Assembly (NCBI GenBank): GCA_026399475.1
Contig: JAPLQY010000060.1
Span: 42,932 to 106,931, forward strand
Reading direction: 5' to 3'
Source of the DNA: Rhodocyclales bacterium
GTDB taxonomy: Bacteria > Pseudomonadota > Gammaproteobacteria > Burkholderiales > Rhodocyclaceae
Length of the DNA: 64,000 nucleotides
In this document: piece by piece, positions 10,220-23,107 of the stretch
Layout: the number at the start of each line of letters is the position of its first letter
Numbering within the stretch: the first letter of the stretch is position 1
Program-made: the position numbers and the translations under genes
Notes under the pieces: generated by a model
The model's input: the letters and a program-made list of their open reading frames with translations, nothing else
The model's database searches: none
Told to the model about the DNA's origin: nothing

Positions 10220-13200
10220 GTGAAACCCCTGCTGTCGCTCCCCGCCCTGCCCAAACCCGGCCAACGTCTCGATCTGCCGCCACTGGCGGCCTCTGCCGAT
10301 GCGCTGGCGCTGGCGCAGCTCGCCCGGCCCGGCCAACTGCTGGCGATCGTGACCGCCAGTCCGCTCGAAGCGCAACGGCTGGCTGAAGAAATCACCTGGT
10401 TCGCGCCGGCCTTGCGCGTGCATCTGCTGCCGGACTGGGAAACCCTGCCCTACGATGGCTTCTCGCCGCACCAGGACCTGATTTCGGAACGCCTGGCGAC
10501 CCTGTACGCCGCTTCGCGCAGCGAATGCGAGGTGCTGATCGCAGCCGCCTCGACCGCGATCACCCGGCTGGCGCCGCCGGCCTTTCTTGCCGGCCACACG
10601 TTCTTCATGAAGAAGGGTGAGCGGCTGAACCTCGACAAGCTGCGTGCGCAGCTCACGGTCGCCGGCTACCAGCACGTGACCCAGGTGGTCGCCGCCGGCG
10701 AATACAGCGTGCGCGGCGGGCTGGTCGACCTGTTCCCGATGGGCACGCAACTGCCCTATCGCATCGAACTGTTCGACGACGAAGTGGAGACCATCCGCAG
10801 CTTCGATGTCGATACCCAGCGCACCCTGTATCCCGTGCCCGAAATTCGTCTGCTGCCGGCGCGCGAGTTCCCGGCCGGGGATGCCGGCCGCACCACCTTC
10901 CGCCAGCGCTTCCGTGAAGCCTTCGAGGGCGACGCATCGCGCATCAGTCTCTACAAGGATGTCTCCAACGGCATCCTGCCCGCCGGCATCGAGTACTACC
11001 TGCCGCTGTTTTTTGAAGCCACCGCCACGCTGTTCGACTACCTGCCACAGGACGCAACGCTGCTGCTGCATGGCGATGTGGCCGGCGCGATCGCTGAGTT
11101 CTGGACCGACCTGCAAGGTCGCTACAAGATGCTCGGCGGCGACCGCTCGCGCCCGGTGTTGCCGCCGACTGAACTGTTTCTGCGCGACGAGGAATTCTTT
11201 GTCGCTGCCAAGCAGTGGCCGCAACTGAACCTTCGGCTCGGCGCTGGCGACGACCCGAAGGTAGTGCAGAGCAAGGCGACTTTGCCTTCGCTGGCCGTCG
11301 ACCGCAAGGCGGACGATCCGCTGGCCGCGTTGCGCGGATTTCTGGACAGCCAAGGTGCACGTGGCGGCCGCATCTTGCTGCTGGCGGAATCGCCAGGACG
11401 ACGGCAGACGCTCAATGACTACCTGGTCGAATACGCCTTGTTGGCTGTCCCCTGCGAGGACTTCTCGGCGTTTCTCGCCAGCGACGAGGCCTTCATGCTC
11501 GGCGTCGGCCCGCTTTCCGGCGGGTTCCTGCTGGATGGCTTCGCGATCGTCACCGAAAACGAGCTCTATGCCGCCACCGCAAGGCCCCGCGGAAGGCGCT
11601 CCGACGCGCGACGCGCCAATCTCGACGGCTGGCTGCGCGATCTTTCCGAGCTGAAGGTGGGCGACCCGGTGGTGCATGAGAGCCACGGCATCGGCCGCTA
11701 CCTGGGGCTGCTGCACATGGATTTCGGCGAGGGCGACACCGAATTCCTGCACCTCGAATATGCCGATGGCGCCAAGCTCTACGTGCCCGTCGCACAACTC
11801 CAGGTCATCTCGCGCTACAGCGGCGCCGACCCCGAATCGATCCAGCTGCACACGCTGGGCTCGGGCCAGTGGGAAAAGGCCAGGAAGAAGGCCGCGGAAC
11901 AGGTGCATGACACCGCCGCCGAACTGCTGCACCTCTACGCCCAGCGCGCCCTGCGCGAAGGCCACAAGTTCGAGTTCCGCCAGCACGACCTGGAAGCCTT
12001 CGCCGATGGTTTCGGCTTCGAGGAGACGCCCGACCAGCAGACCGCGATCAACGCCGTGATCGAGGACATGAAATCCGGCAAGCCGATGGACCGGCTGGTC
12101 TGCGGCGACGTCGGCTTCGGCAAGACCGAGGTCGCGATGCGCGCGGCATTCGTCGCCGTGGCCGACGGCAAGCAGGTGGCGATACTATGCCCGACCACGC
12201 TGCTGGCCGAGCAGCATTACCAGAACTTCGCCGACCGCTTCGCCAACTGGCCGATCAAGGTGGCCGAGATCTCGCGCTTCAAGTCCGCCAGGGAGCAGGA
12301 TGAAGCTGTCGAACTGCTGGGCCAGGGCAAGATCGACATCCTGATCGGCACCCATCGCCTGTTGCAGAAGGACGTGAAGTTCGAGCGGCTCGGCCTCATC
12401 ATCATCGACGAGGAACACCGCTTCGGCGTACGTCAGAAGGAGGCGCTGAAGGCCCTGCGCGCTTCGGTCGACGTACTGACCCTGACCGCGACGCCGATCC
12501 CGCGCACGCTGGGCCTGTCGCTGGAAGGCCTGCGCGATTTTTCGGTGATCGCGACGCCGCCTTCGAGGCGCCTGGCGATCAAGACCTTCGTCACCAAGTG
12601 GTCCAACGGCCAGGTGCGCGAAGCCTGCCTGCGCGAGTTCAAGCGCGGCGGCCAGGTGTATTTCCTGCACAATGAAGTCGACACCATCGAGAACATGAAG
12701 GAGCGGCTGCACGCCCTGCTGCCCGAGGCGCGCATGGTGATCGGCCACGGCCAGTTGCCGGAGCGCGAGCTGGAGCGCGTGATGCGCGAATTCACGCAGC
12801 AGAAGCACAACCTGCTGCTGTGCTCGACCATCATCGAGACTGGCATCGACAACCCGCATGCCAACACCATCGTCATCAACCGCGCCGACAAGTTCGGCCT
12901 GGCGCAGCTGCACCAGTTGCGCGGCCGCGTCGGCCGTTCGCACCACCAGGCCTACGCCTACCTGCTGACCCACGAGGATGCCAAGCCGACGGCGCAGGCC
13001 AAGCGCCGCCTCGAAGCCATCCAGGCCATGGAAGAGCTCGGCTCGGGCTTCTTCCTCGCCATGCACGACCTGGAAATCCGCGGCGCCGGCGAAGTGCTGG
13101 GCGAATCGCAAAGCGGCGAGATCCACGAAATCGGCTTTGCGCTCTACACCAACATGCTCAATGCCGCGGTGCGCGCGCTGAAGGCCGGCGAGAAGGTACC

Positions 13201-13669
13201 CGACCTGACCCAGCCGCTGTCCATTACATCGGAAATCAACCTGCGCATGCCGGCCCTGCTGACCGGCGACTACTGCCCTGACGTGCATGAGCGGCTGACG
13301 CTCTACAAGCGCCTGGCGAATTGCGACGGTGAAGAAGAGTTGCGCGCCATGCAGGAGGAATTGATCGACCGCTACGGCGAAATGCCGCCGCAGACGCTGG
13401 CCTTGCTCGAGACCCACCGCCTTCGCCTTGCCGGGCGCGCACTGGGCCTGGCCAAACTGGATGCCGGGCCCAGGACGATCCAGCTTCAATTCATTCCCAA
13501 TCCGCCGCTGGACCCGGCTCGTGTCATCAAGCTGATTCAGTCCGATCGCAGCGTCCGTCTGGCAGGCCAGGACAAGCTGACCTGGACGAAGACCAGCACT
13601 ACCCTCAAAGAACGCACTGACGCGGTAAAGGAGTTGTTCAGGAAACTTAAGCCCGCCGACGGAAAATAG
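10220..13669 (+). CDS. mfd: Transcription-repair coupling factor Mfd
   Basis: Full-length Mfd: UvrB-like N-terminus, RNAP interaction domain, CGDVGFGKTEVAMRAAFVAV helicase motifs, DEEHRFGVRQKE. Start may be TTG at 10190 or GTG at 10220. Confidence 0.96.
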   Translation: MKPLLSLPALPKPGQRLDLPPLAASADALALAQLARPGQLLAIVTASPLEAQRLAEEITWFAPALRVHLLPDWETLPYDGFSPHQDLISERLATLYAASRSECEVLIAAASTAITRLAPPAFLAGHTFFMKKGERLNLDKLRAQLTVAGYQHVTQVVAAGEYSVRGGLVDLFPMGTQLPYRIELFDDEVETIRSFDVDTQRTLYPVPEIRLLPAREFPAGDAGRTTFRQRFREAFEGDASRISLYKDVSNGILPAGIEYYLPLFFEATATLFDYLPQDATLLLHGDVAGAIAEFWTDLQGRYKMLGGDRSRPVLPPTELFLRDEEFFVAAKQWPQLNLRLGAGDDPKVVQSKATLPSLAVDRKADDPLAALRGFLDSQGARGGRILLLAESPGRRQTLNDYLVEYALLAVPCEDFSAFLASDEAFMLGVGPLSGGFLLDGFAIVTENELYAATARPRGRRSDARRANLDGWLRDLSELKVGDPVVHESHGIGRYLGLLHMDFGEGDTEFLHLEYADGAKLYVPVAQLQVISRYSGADPESIQLHTLGSGQWEKARKKAAEQVHDTAAELLHLYAQRALREGHKFEFRQHDLEAFADGFGFEETPDQQTAINAVIEDMKSGKPMDRLVCGDVGFGKTEVAMRAAFVAVADGKQVAILCPTTLLAEQHYQNFADRFANWPIKVAEISRFKSAREQDEAVELLGQGKIDILIGTHRLLQKDVKFERLGLIIIDEEHRFGVRQKEALKALRASVDVLTLTATPIPRTLGLSLEGLRDFSVIATPPSRRLAIKTFVTKWSNGQVREACLREFKRGGQVYFLHNEVDTIENMKERLHALLPEARMVIGHGQLPERELERVMREFTQQKHNLLLCSTIIETGIDNPHANTIVINRADKFGLAQLHQLRGRVGRSHHQAYAYLLTHEDAKPTAQAKRRLEAIQAMEELGSGFFLAMHDLEIRGAGEVLGESQSGEIHEIGFALYTNMLNAAVRALKAGEKVPDLTQPLSITSEINLRMPALLTGDYCPDVHERLTLYKRLANCDGEEELRAMQEELIDRYGEMPPQTLALLETHRLRLAGRALGLAKLDAGPRTIQLQFIPNPPLDPARVIKLIQSDRSVRLAGQDKLTWTKTSTTLKERTDAVKELFRKLKPADGK

Positions 13670-13847
13670 TTCCGCGACACCATGCAGCCGGACAGGATCA
13701 CCCCACCCGCACGCCCAGTGGCAAACCGAAGCAGATTGTCCTGGATATTGGAATTTATGCCTCGCCGACAAGTAAAATGGGCCTTGCGGAATGGCACGGA
13801 ACAGCCGTGATGCAACCCATGCCGTCAAAACCTCACTTGAGCTTTCC

Positions 13848-15362
13848 ATGATTGAAAAGAAGCAACCCGCCACGATCGCGCGCGAAGCGCTAAAACAGTT
13901 GAACGTGCTAAAGCTGGCCCCAACGCCGGCCAACTATCAGGCGTGTTACAACGAAATTGCCAATCTTCCCAACGTCGCCGGGTTTCCCGAGGCCCCGTTG
14001 CGTCAACTGTCGCTGGCGCTGACAGCCAGGAATCCAGACCAGGGAACGCAGCTCGAGTTGCTGGATACCGCCATCGGACAGCGCAGCTGGCAAAAGGTAC
14101 AGGATGCGTTGGTCGCTTTTACCGGTGCGAGCAAGACAGGCACACCCAATGGCGGAAACACGGCACCCGTCATGAGCAATGAATGCATGACGAATCTCGC
14201 GAACGCGATCGAGAATATTCTGCCTGCGCTGGGGAATGACGACGAGCGCTTTTCAGCGCAGGTGGCGGAGTTTCTGCAGGTCCTGCGCGATCCGTCGGCG
14301 GATGCTCAAGGCATCGAGGCCATGTTCGCCGACTTCAGTCATCGCGTATCGATCGCTGCCGAGGAACAGGCGGAGATCAAGGTGGCACTGCTCAAGCTGC
14401 TGCACCTGATCATCGAGAATATCGGCGAATTGAGTCTGGACGACAGCTGGCTGAAAGGCCAGATCGATGCCTTGCTGATCGCCGTAATGCCGCCCTTGAC
14501 ATTGCGCCGCCTCGATGACGTGGAGCGCCGGATCAGGGAGGTCATGTTCAAGCAGACCGAAGCCAAGAGCCGCTCCATGGAAGCGCAAGAAGAGATGCGC
14601 ATGATGCTGTCGGCATTTATCGAGCGGCTGTCGATGATGAATAATTCCAGCAACGTGTTCCAGGACAGGATCGAGAAAAGCGCCCGGCAGATTGAACAGG
14701 TCAAAACCATAGGAGACATGGCGCCGCTTCTGAAAGATGTGATCGACGCTACCCGCGCCATGGCCGAAGACGCCCGGAATGCGCACGATCAGTTGCAGAC
14801 CTTGCAGGAAAAGGCGCTGACCGCCGAGTCGGAACTCATCAAGCTGCACCTGGATCTGGACCAGGCAAGTGCGCTGGCGCGCCATGACCCGCTGACCGAC
14901 GTGCTGAATCGCAAGGGGCTGGATGAAGCCCTGGCGAAAGAGATCGCCAACATGCTGCGCAAGGATGCGCCGCTGTCGATATCGATGCTCGATATCGACA
15001 ACTTCAAGAAGCTCAATGACCGCCTGGGGCATGAAACGGGCGACGAGGCACTGGTCCATTTGGTGAAGGTGGCGCGCGAGTTCATGCGTCCGGCGGACTC
15101 GATGGCGCGCTACGGTGGCGAAGAGTTTGTGATTCTCATGCCTGACACGACCCTGGACAAGGGAGTTCAGGCGATGAAACGTCTGCAGCGTGAACTGACC
15201 CGGGCCTTTTTCCTCGCCGGCACCGAAAAGATTTTGATCACCTTCAGTGCCGGGGTTGCCCAACTGACTTCCGGGGAGTCCGGCGCCGAAGCCATCAAAC
15301 GCGCCGATCACGCCATGTACATGGCCAAACGCGCAGGGAAAAACAGGGTGCTCGGCGCCTGA
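13848..15362 (+). CDS. GGDEF-domain diguanylate cyclase with a long helical N-terminal region
   Basis: C-terminus has ARYGGEEFVILMPDT, with RPAD (RxxD I-site) five residues before GGEEF; start at MIEKKQPAT. Confidence 0.9.
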   Translation: MIEKKQPATIAREALKQLNVLKLAPTPANYQACYNEIANLPNVAGFPEAPLRQLSLALTARNPDQGTQLELLDTAIGQRSWQKVQDALVAFTGASKTGTPNGGNTAPVMSNECMTNLANAIENILPALGNDDERFSAQVAEFLQVLRDPSADAQGIEAMFADFSHRVSIAAEEQAEIKVALLKLLHLIIENIGELSLDDSWLKGQIDALLIAVMPPLTLRRLDDVERRIREVMFKQTEAKSRSMEAQEEMRMMLSAFIERLSMMNNSSNVFQDRIEKSARQIEQVKTIGDMAPLLKDVIDATRAMAEDARNAHDQLQTLQEKALTAESELIKLHLDLDQASALARHDPLTDVLNRKGLDEALAKEIANMLRKDAPLSISMLDIDNFKKLNDRLGHETGDEALVHLVKVAREFMRPADSMARYGGEEFVILMPDTTLDKGVQAMKRLQRELTRAFFLAGTEKILITFSAGVAQLTSGESGAEAIKRADHAMYMAKRAGKNRVLGA

Positions 15363-15445
15363 CAAGGTTCTGGCGACCGATTCAGCGGCCCTCGCGACAG
15401 GCCACTTCCGCAACTAAACGCATCAGGCAAATCTGCCCATTCATC

Positions 15446-16528
15446 ATGCAACAAACTGAAAACCTCAATATTGAAGCCTTCGAGCCAATGCCGACTCCGG
15501 AGGAGATCCATGCCCGCGTGCCGCTGTCGGATACCGCCGCCGAGTCGGTGCTGGCGGGCAGGCGCACACTGGAACGAATTCTCGACGGCAAGGATTCCCG
15601 CATATTCGTGGTCGTGGGTCCCTGCTCCATCCACGATCCTGTTGCCGGTCTCGATTACGCGCGACGCCTGAAGCGGCTGGCCGATGAAGTGGCCGCCACC
15701 ATGGTGCTGGTGATGCGCGTGTATTTCGAGAAGCCGCGCACGGCGACCGGCTGGAAGGGCTACATCAACGATCCGCGCATGGACGATTCCTTTCACATCG
15801 AGGAAGGCATGCAGAAGGCGCGCGAGTTCCTCCTCGCCGTCAATGAGATCGGGCTGCCGGCCGGCACCGAAGCCCTGGACCCGATCGGCCCGCAGTATCT
15901 GGGCGACCTCATCGGGTGGGCGGCGATCGGCGCGCGTACCTCCGAATCGCAAACCCACCGCGAGATGTCGTCCGGCCTGTCGGCCCCGGTAGGTTTCAAG
16001 AACGGCACCGACGGTTCGCTGGACGCCGCGGTCAACGCGATTATTTCGGCATCCAGTCCCCACAGCTTTCTCGGCATCAACATGCAGGGCCGCTCCAGCG
16101 TGGTGCGCACCGCGGGCAACCGCTATGGCCACCTGGTGCTGCGCGGCGGCGGCGGACGCCCAAATTACGACACCGTCAGCGTCGCGCTGGCCGAAGCCGC
16201 ATTGGCCAAAGCCGGCCTGCCGCACAACATCGTGGTCGATTGCTCCCATGCCAACAGCTACAAGAAGCCCGAACTGCAGCCGCTCGTGATGCAGGACTGC
16301 GTGAATCAGATCTGCGCCCAGCGTTCTTCCGGCCATCGTTCCATTGTCGGCCTGATGATCGAAAGCTTCATCGAAGCGGGCAATCAGCCGATCCCCGCGG
16401 ATCTGTCACAGCTGAAATACGGATGCTCGGTCACCGACGCCTGTGTCGACTGGGCGACCACCGAAAAAATGATCCGCGACGCAGACGCCGCACTGCGCGG
16501 TTCGCTTGCCGCCCGCCATCCAGCCTGA
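15446..16528 (+). CDS. aroG: 3-deoxy-7-phosphoheptulonate synthase (AroF/G/H type)
   Basis: VVVGPCSIHDPVAGLDYARRL, MRVYFEKPRTATGWKGYINDP, VDCSHANSYK. Confidence 0.95.
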   Translation: MQQTENLNIEAFEPMPTPEEIHARVPLSDTAAESVLAGRRTLERILDGKDSRIFVVVGPCSIHDPVAGLDYARRLKRLADEVAATMVLVMRVYFEKPRTATGWKGYINDPRMDDSFHIEEGMQKAREFLLAVNEIGLPAGTEALDPIGPQYLGDLIGWAAIGARTSESQTHREMSSGLSAPVGFKNGTDGSLDAAVNAIISASSPHSFLGINMQGRSSVVRTAGNRYGHLVLRGGGGRPNYDTVSVALAEAALAKAGLPHNIVVDCSHANSYKKPELQPLVMQDCVNQICAQRSSGHRSIVGLMIESFIEAGNQPIPADLSQLKYGCSVTDACVDWATTEKMIRDADAALRGSLAARHPA

Positions 16529-16537
16529 GAGTCACCC

Positions 16538-17776
16538 ATGAGCCTGATCCGAGCTTTTCGCGGTCTGCGCCCGGCCAGAGGCCAGGCCGGCGCCATTGCC
16601 GCGCCGCCCTACGACGTGCTTTCCAGCGACGAGGCGCGCCGCATTGTCCATGGTGGCGCCGCCGGCAAACCCTGGTCTTTCCTGCATATCTCGAAGCCTG
16701 AGATCGATCTGCCGCCCGATACCGATCCCTACTCGCCGGTGGTCTATGCCAAAGCCGCCGAAAACCTCAAGCAAATGCTCGATGCAGGCGTGCTGTTGCG
16801 CGACGACGCACCCAGCTACTACGCCTATCGCCTGACCATGGGCGACCATGTTCAAACGGGACTGGTGGCCGCGGCCAGCGTCGCCGATTACGACAGCAAT
16901 CGCATCCGCAAGCACGAATTCACGCGGCCCGACAAGGAAGACGACCGCGTGCGCCAGATCGAGGCGCTCAACGCGCAGACCGGCCCGGTGCTGCTGGCTT
17001 ACCCGATGTCGGCAGACGCCGACGCCTTGATCGACGCCATCGCGCAAGGCGCGCCGGATGCCGATGTCACTGCCGACGATGGCATCCGCCACCAGATCTG
17101 GGTACTGCACGATGCGGCGCAGATAGCCACGATCACGCGAACCTTCGATGGCATGCGCGCGCTCTACATCGCCGACGGCCATCACCGCTCGGCCGCCGCC
17201 TCGCGCGTTGCCGCCGCCCGCCACCCGCATGGGCCGGAATCATCGGCCGATTCATTTCTAGCAGTGATCTTTCCTCATCATCAGATGAAGATCATGGATT
17301 ACAACCGGGTGGTCAGGGACTTGAACGGTCTTGACGAGGCGTCACTGCTGACACGCCTCAGCGCAGCTTTCACACTCGAAGACAGCACGCAGCGAGTCCA
17401 TCCCGCCCGCCCCGGCGAGTTCGGCATGTATCTCGCAGGGCGCTGGCGCAAACTCACCATCAAACCCGAAAAGATTCCTGACGATCCCGTCGCAAGCCTC
17501 GATGTGTCGCTGCTCTCCGATCACCTTCTGGGGCCGTTGCTGGGCATCACCGACCTGCGCCGCGACAAGCGCATCGATTTCGTTGGCGGCATCCGCGGCC
17601 TGGCCGAGCTGGAAAAGCGCGTCGATTCCGGCGAGATGGCGGTGGCCTTTGCACTCCATCCGACACGCATGGATCAACTCATGGCCGTGGCCGACAGCAA
17701 CAATGTCATGCCGCCGAAGTCGACCTGGTTCGAGCCCAAACTGGCTGACGGACTGGTGTCGCACGTGCTGGACTAG
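16538..17776 (+). CDS. DUF1015 family protein
   Basis: MSLIRAFRGLRPARGQAGAIAAPPYDVLSSDEAR... and YIADGHHRSAAASRVAAAR, typical of DUF1015. Confidence 0.9.
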   Translation: MSLIRAFRGLRPARGQAGAIAAPPYDVLSSDEARRIVHGGAAGKPWSFLHISKPEIDLPPDTDPYSPVVYAKAAENLKQMLDAGVLLRDDAPSYYAYRLTMGDHVQTGLVAAASVADYDSNRIRKHEFTRPDKEDDRVRQIEALNAQTGPVLLAYPMSADADALIDAIAQGAPDADVTADDGIRHQIWVLHDAAQIATITRTFDGMRALYIADGHHRSAAASRVAAARHPHGPESSADSFLAVIFPHHQMKIMDYNRVVRDLNGLDEASLLTRLSAAFTLEDSTQRVHPARPGEFGMYLAGRWRKLTIKPEKIPDDPVASLDVSLLSDHLLGPLLGITDLRRDKRIDFVGGIRGLAELEKRVDSGEMAVAFALHPTRMDQLMAVADSNNVMPPKSTWFEPKLADGLVSHVLD

Positions 17777-17795
17777 AACGCCGGCACCAAGAACA

Positions 17796-17819
17796 AAGGG
17801 CAACCCGCGGGTTGCCCTT
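17796..17819. terminator. Candidate bidirectional terminator between convergent DUF1015 and HU genes
   Basis: Perfect 24-nt palindrome AAGGGCAACCCGCGGGTTGCCCTT just after the DUF1015 stop. Confidence 0.6.
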
Positions 17820-17823
17820 GTCA

Positions 17824-17864
17824 TGTCCCCGGCATTCAGCCGGGGACAGTATCCCCGAGGGGAT
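17824..17864. repeat. REP-like palindrome, copy 1
   Basis: TGTCCCCGGC-ATTCA-GCCGGGGACA then GTATCC and ATCCCCGAGGGGAT; shares CCCCGGCA...GCCGGGGA(YR)GTATCC with the copy at 18938. Confidence 0.65.
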
Positions 17865-17882
17865 TTTGCTGCTCCGCCGCTG

Positions 17883-18242
17883 TTACTTTTTCTTGGCGGC
17901 CGGCTTCTTGGCTGCCGGCTTGGCAGCGGGTTTCTTCGCCGCGGCGGTCTTTTTGGCAGCGGGCTTTTTGCCGGCAACAGCCGCCTTCAGGCCAGCGCCT
18001 GCGGAAAACTTCGGTACCGACTTGGCGGCGATTTTCAGAACGGCACCCGTCTTCGGGTTCTTGCCGGTGCGCGCGGCACGCATCACGGATTTGAAAGTAC
18101 CAAATCCAATCAGGGCAACCGGATTGCCTTTGGAAATTACGGAGGTGATAACTTCGGTCAGTGCATCGATGGCCTTGTTGACAGCTGCCTTGGACAGTTC
18201 GGCACGCTCTGCTACTGCTTCGATCAGTTCGCTCTTGTTCAT
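17883..18242 (-). CDS. HU-family nucleoid protein with a C-terminal Lys/Ala/Pro-rich (H1-like) tail
   Basis: MNKSELIEAVAERAELSKAAVNKAIDALTEVI...GFGTFKS...ARTGKNPKTG then GKKPAAKKTAAAKKPAAKPAAKKPAAKKK. Confidence 0.93.
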   Translation of the reverse strand: MNKSELIEAVAERAELSKAAVNKAIDALTEVITSVISKGNPVALIGFGTFKSVMRAARTGKNPKTGAVLKIAAKSVPKFSAGAGLKAAVAGKKPAAKKTAAAKKPAAKPAAKKPAAKKK

Positions 18243-18386
18243 CGAATTCCCCTTTGGTTTAGAAAAACGCATTGTTCCACTAAATCTGCTGTAGTTGCAA
18301 GCCCTGCAGCGAATCTTGTCGCAAAAATCCGCGCACTGTTGCGAGTCGAGGTTCCTTGGGTTTTGGCCAACCGCCGACCGGGATCC

Positions 18387-18928
18387 TCACAAACCCTTCA
18401 CGGCATAGACGGCTGGCAGATTGCGCCACGCCCCCCTGACGTCCATGCCGTAGCCGAAGACGTAGCGATTCGGTAGATGCACGCCGACAAAGTCGGCGGC
18501 AATCGGTTTGCTGCGACCGAGATTCTTGTCGGCGAATACTGCGCTCAGCACTTCGCTCGCGCCCTGTGTCCGCAGGCGTCGGGCAATTTCGGCCATGGTC
18601 ACGCCCTCGTCGAGAATGTCATCCACCACCAGCACGACCCGGCCCGCGACGGCAGACCGTGGCTCGACGATCCAGGACAATTTCCCACCAGTGGTTACAT
18701 CACCGTAGCGCGTGACATGCAGGTAATCGAAATCGAGCGGAAACGCCAGTTGCGGCAGCAACTGGCCGGTGAACACCACGGCACCGCCCATCACCGCCAG
18801 CACCAGGGGGTTGGCATCGGCGAGACGCGCGGCAATCTCGGCCGCGACGCGCCGCACCGCCAGCGCCGATTCTTCCGCCGAACACAGTAGATCGGCTTCC
18901 TCGAGGATTTTCTGCGCTTCCTGCGGAC

Positions 18929-18932
<4 letters not shown>
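18387..18932 (-). CDS. hpt: Hypoxanthine-guanine phosphoribosyltransferase
   Basis: PRPP-binding motif [14 protein letters not shown] and HGPRT-type sequence; start overlaps the galU stop (ATGA). Confidence 0.85.
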
Positions 18933-21879
<2,947 letters not shown>

Positions 21880-21886
21880 TCAGGCC

Positions 21887-23074
21887 TTACGAAAACAGAC
21901 GCAGCGCCCGGGTACTGCCGGGGACGATGCCGCCGTCACGCATGCGTTGCTGCAGCTCGGCGGTCTTCACTCGAATCGCTTCGATCATGGCATCGGACAG
22001 CGGTGCTCGCTGCGCGTCGACGAGGACACCGCCCAGCGATGCAGCCAGTTGCCGCGCGGTGGCCAGCATGCGGTCGAAAGCCAGTGCGCCATCTGTCACG
22101 CGCGGCACATCGAGGCTCAGGGTCAGGCCATGGGTTGCCAGCGACTTGATGGACTCGGCTTCGAGTCGCTCGGCGCCAAGATTGGCCACGGTATACAGTT
22201 CGCCGCCGGCTTCATCGCGGGCACGAAACACGCCATCCGCTTCCAGCGCCAGGCCTGCCGCCTCCGCCACGCCGCGCAGCTTGGTGCCGGCGAATACCCC
22301 TCCCGAGGCTTCAACGACATGCAACACGAACTGGATGTCCACTCCGGCGCAGAATTCGTCGAGCTTGCCGGCGCGCAACACGAGTTCGCCTCGCGAAGGC
22401 AGTTCCAGGGTGGCCGCCGTCTGCTGCGCCAGTTGCTGAACTCCGTCGAAAAAGCGCGCCAGTTCCCCATCCGAAACCGGCCCGCGACGATCAACCAGTT
22501 GCAGGGCGACAGCCCATGCGCGGTAACGCCCGACCTCGTCGGCATCGACCTGCTGCCAGGCGCCATCGACATCGCTTTGGGCCAGCCAGTGCAAAGGCTT
22601 GCTCAGCGCGCCGGCCCATGCACTCTGCATGGCCCAGACGACGGGCGCCGGCAGCGGATCAACGGCGACCAGATGCAGCACGCAATCCGCCACGGCATCC
22701 GCGCATCCACCCGGCAGCGCCTGCTGTGGCGCGGGCTCCTGTTGCGCCGACTCCGATAGCGCTGGCACGTCCGTGGCAGCCGCCTCGGCAATATTCGCAG
22801 CGTCGCCCTCGTGCGAAAAATCATTGGCTTCGTCCGCAAAATGCGGTTCCTGGCGTTCCCCCGGTTCGCGGCGGATATTCCCGGCAGGCGGCACGTCCGC
22901 GCTGGTCTGCTGCTGCCCATCCAGCAGCGCATCACCCTGCCCGCCCTTGAATATCCTGTCAGCCGTCTTGCGGTGCTGGCGGTCCTGCCAGACGTTGTAG
23001 GCCCAGACACCGGCAACAGCCGCCGCACCAGCTCCGATCAAAGCGATTTGCAGTTCGCTGATTGCCATATTCAA
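21887..23074 (-). CDS. ZipA-like cell division protein (C-terminal ZipA domain)
   Basis: Single N-terminal TM, variable linker, ZipA-like C-terminal domain; located between smc and ligA. Confidence 0.75.
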   Translation of the reverse strand: MNMAISELQIALIGAGAAAVAGVWAYNVWQDRQHRKTADRIFKGGQGDALLDGQQQTSADVPPAGNIRREPGERQEPHFADEANDFSHEGDAANIAEAAATDVPALSESAQQEPAPQQALPGGCADAVADCVLHLVAVDPLPAPVVWAMQSAWAGALSKPLHWLAQSDVDGAWQQVDADEVGRYRAWAVALQLVDRRGPVSDGELARFFDGVQQLAQQTAATLELPSRGELVLRAGKLDEFCAGVDIQFVLHVVEASGGVFAGTKLRGVAEAAGLALEADGVFRARDEAGGELYTVANLGAERLEAESIKSLATHGLTLSLDVPRVTDGALAFDRMLATARQLAASLGGVLVDAQRAPLSDAMIEAIRVKTAELQQRMRDGGIVPGSTRALRLFS

Positions 23075-23107
23075 GCCACCCTTTTTTTGTGTCCGCTACG
23101 CAGCAAC

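Noticed and set aside
10181-10220. TATAAT box upstream of mfd as a promoter
   Set aside because: A good -10 hexamer at 10184-10189 but no -35-like hexamer at 16-18 nt; not strong enough to call.
6697-10395. 1232-aa minus-strand ORF
   Set aside because: Antisense shadow of kdpD/kdpE, both clear genes; low-complexity Arg/His/Gln/Gly-rich translation typical of high-GC antisense frames.
9995-11986. 663-aa minus-strand ORF opposite mfd
   Set aside because: Shadow ORF; mfd on the plus strand is unambiguous.
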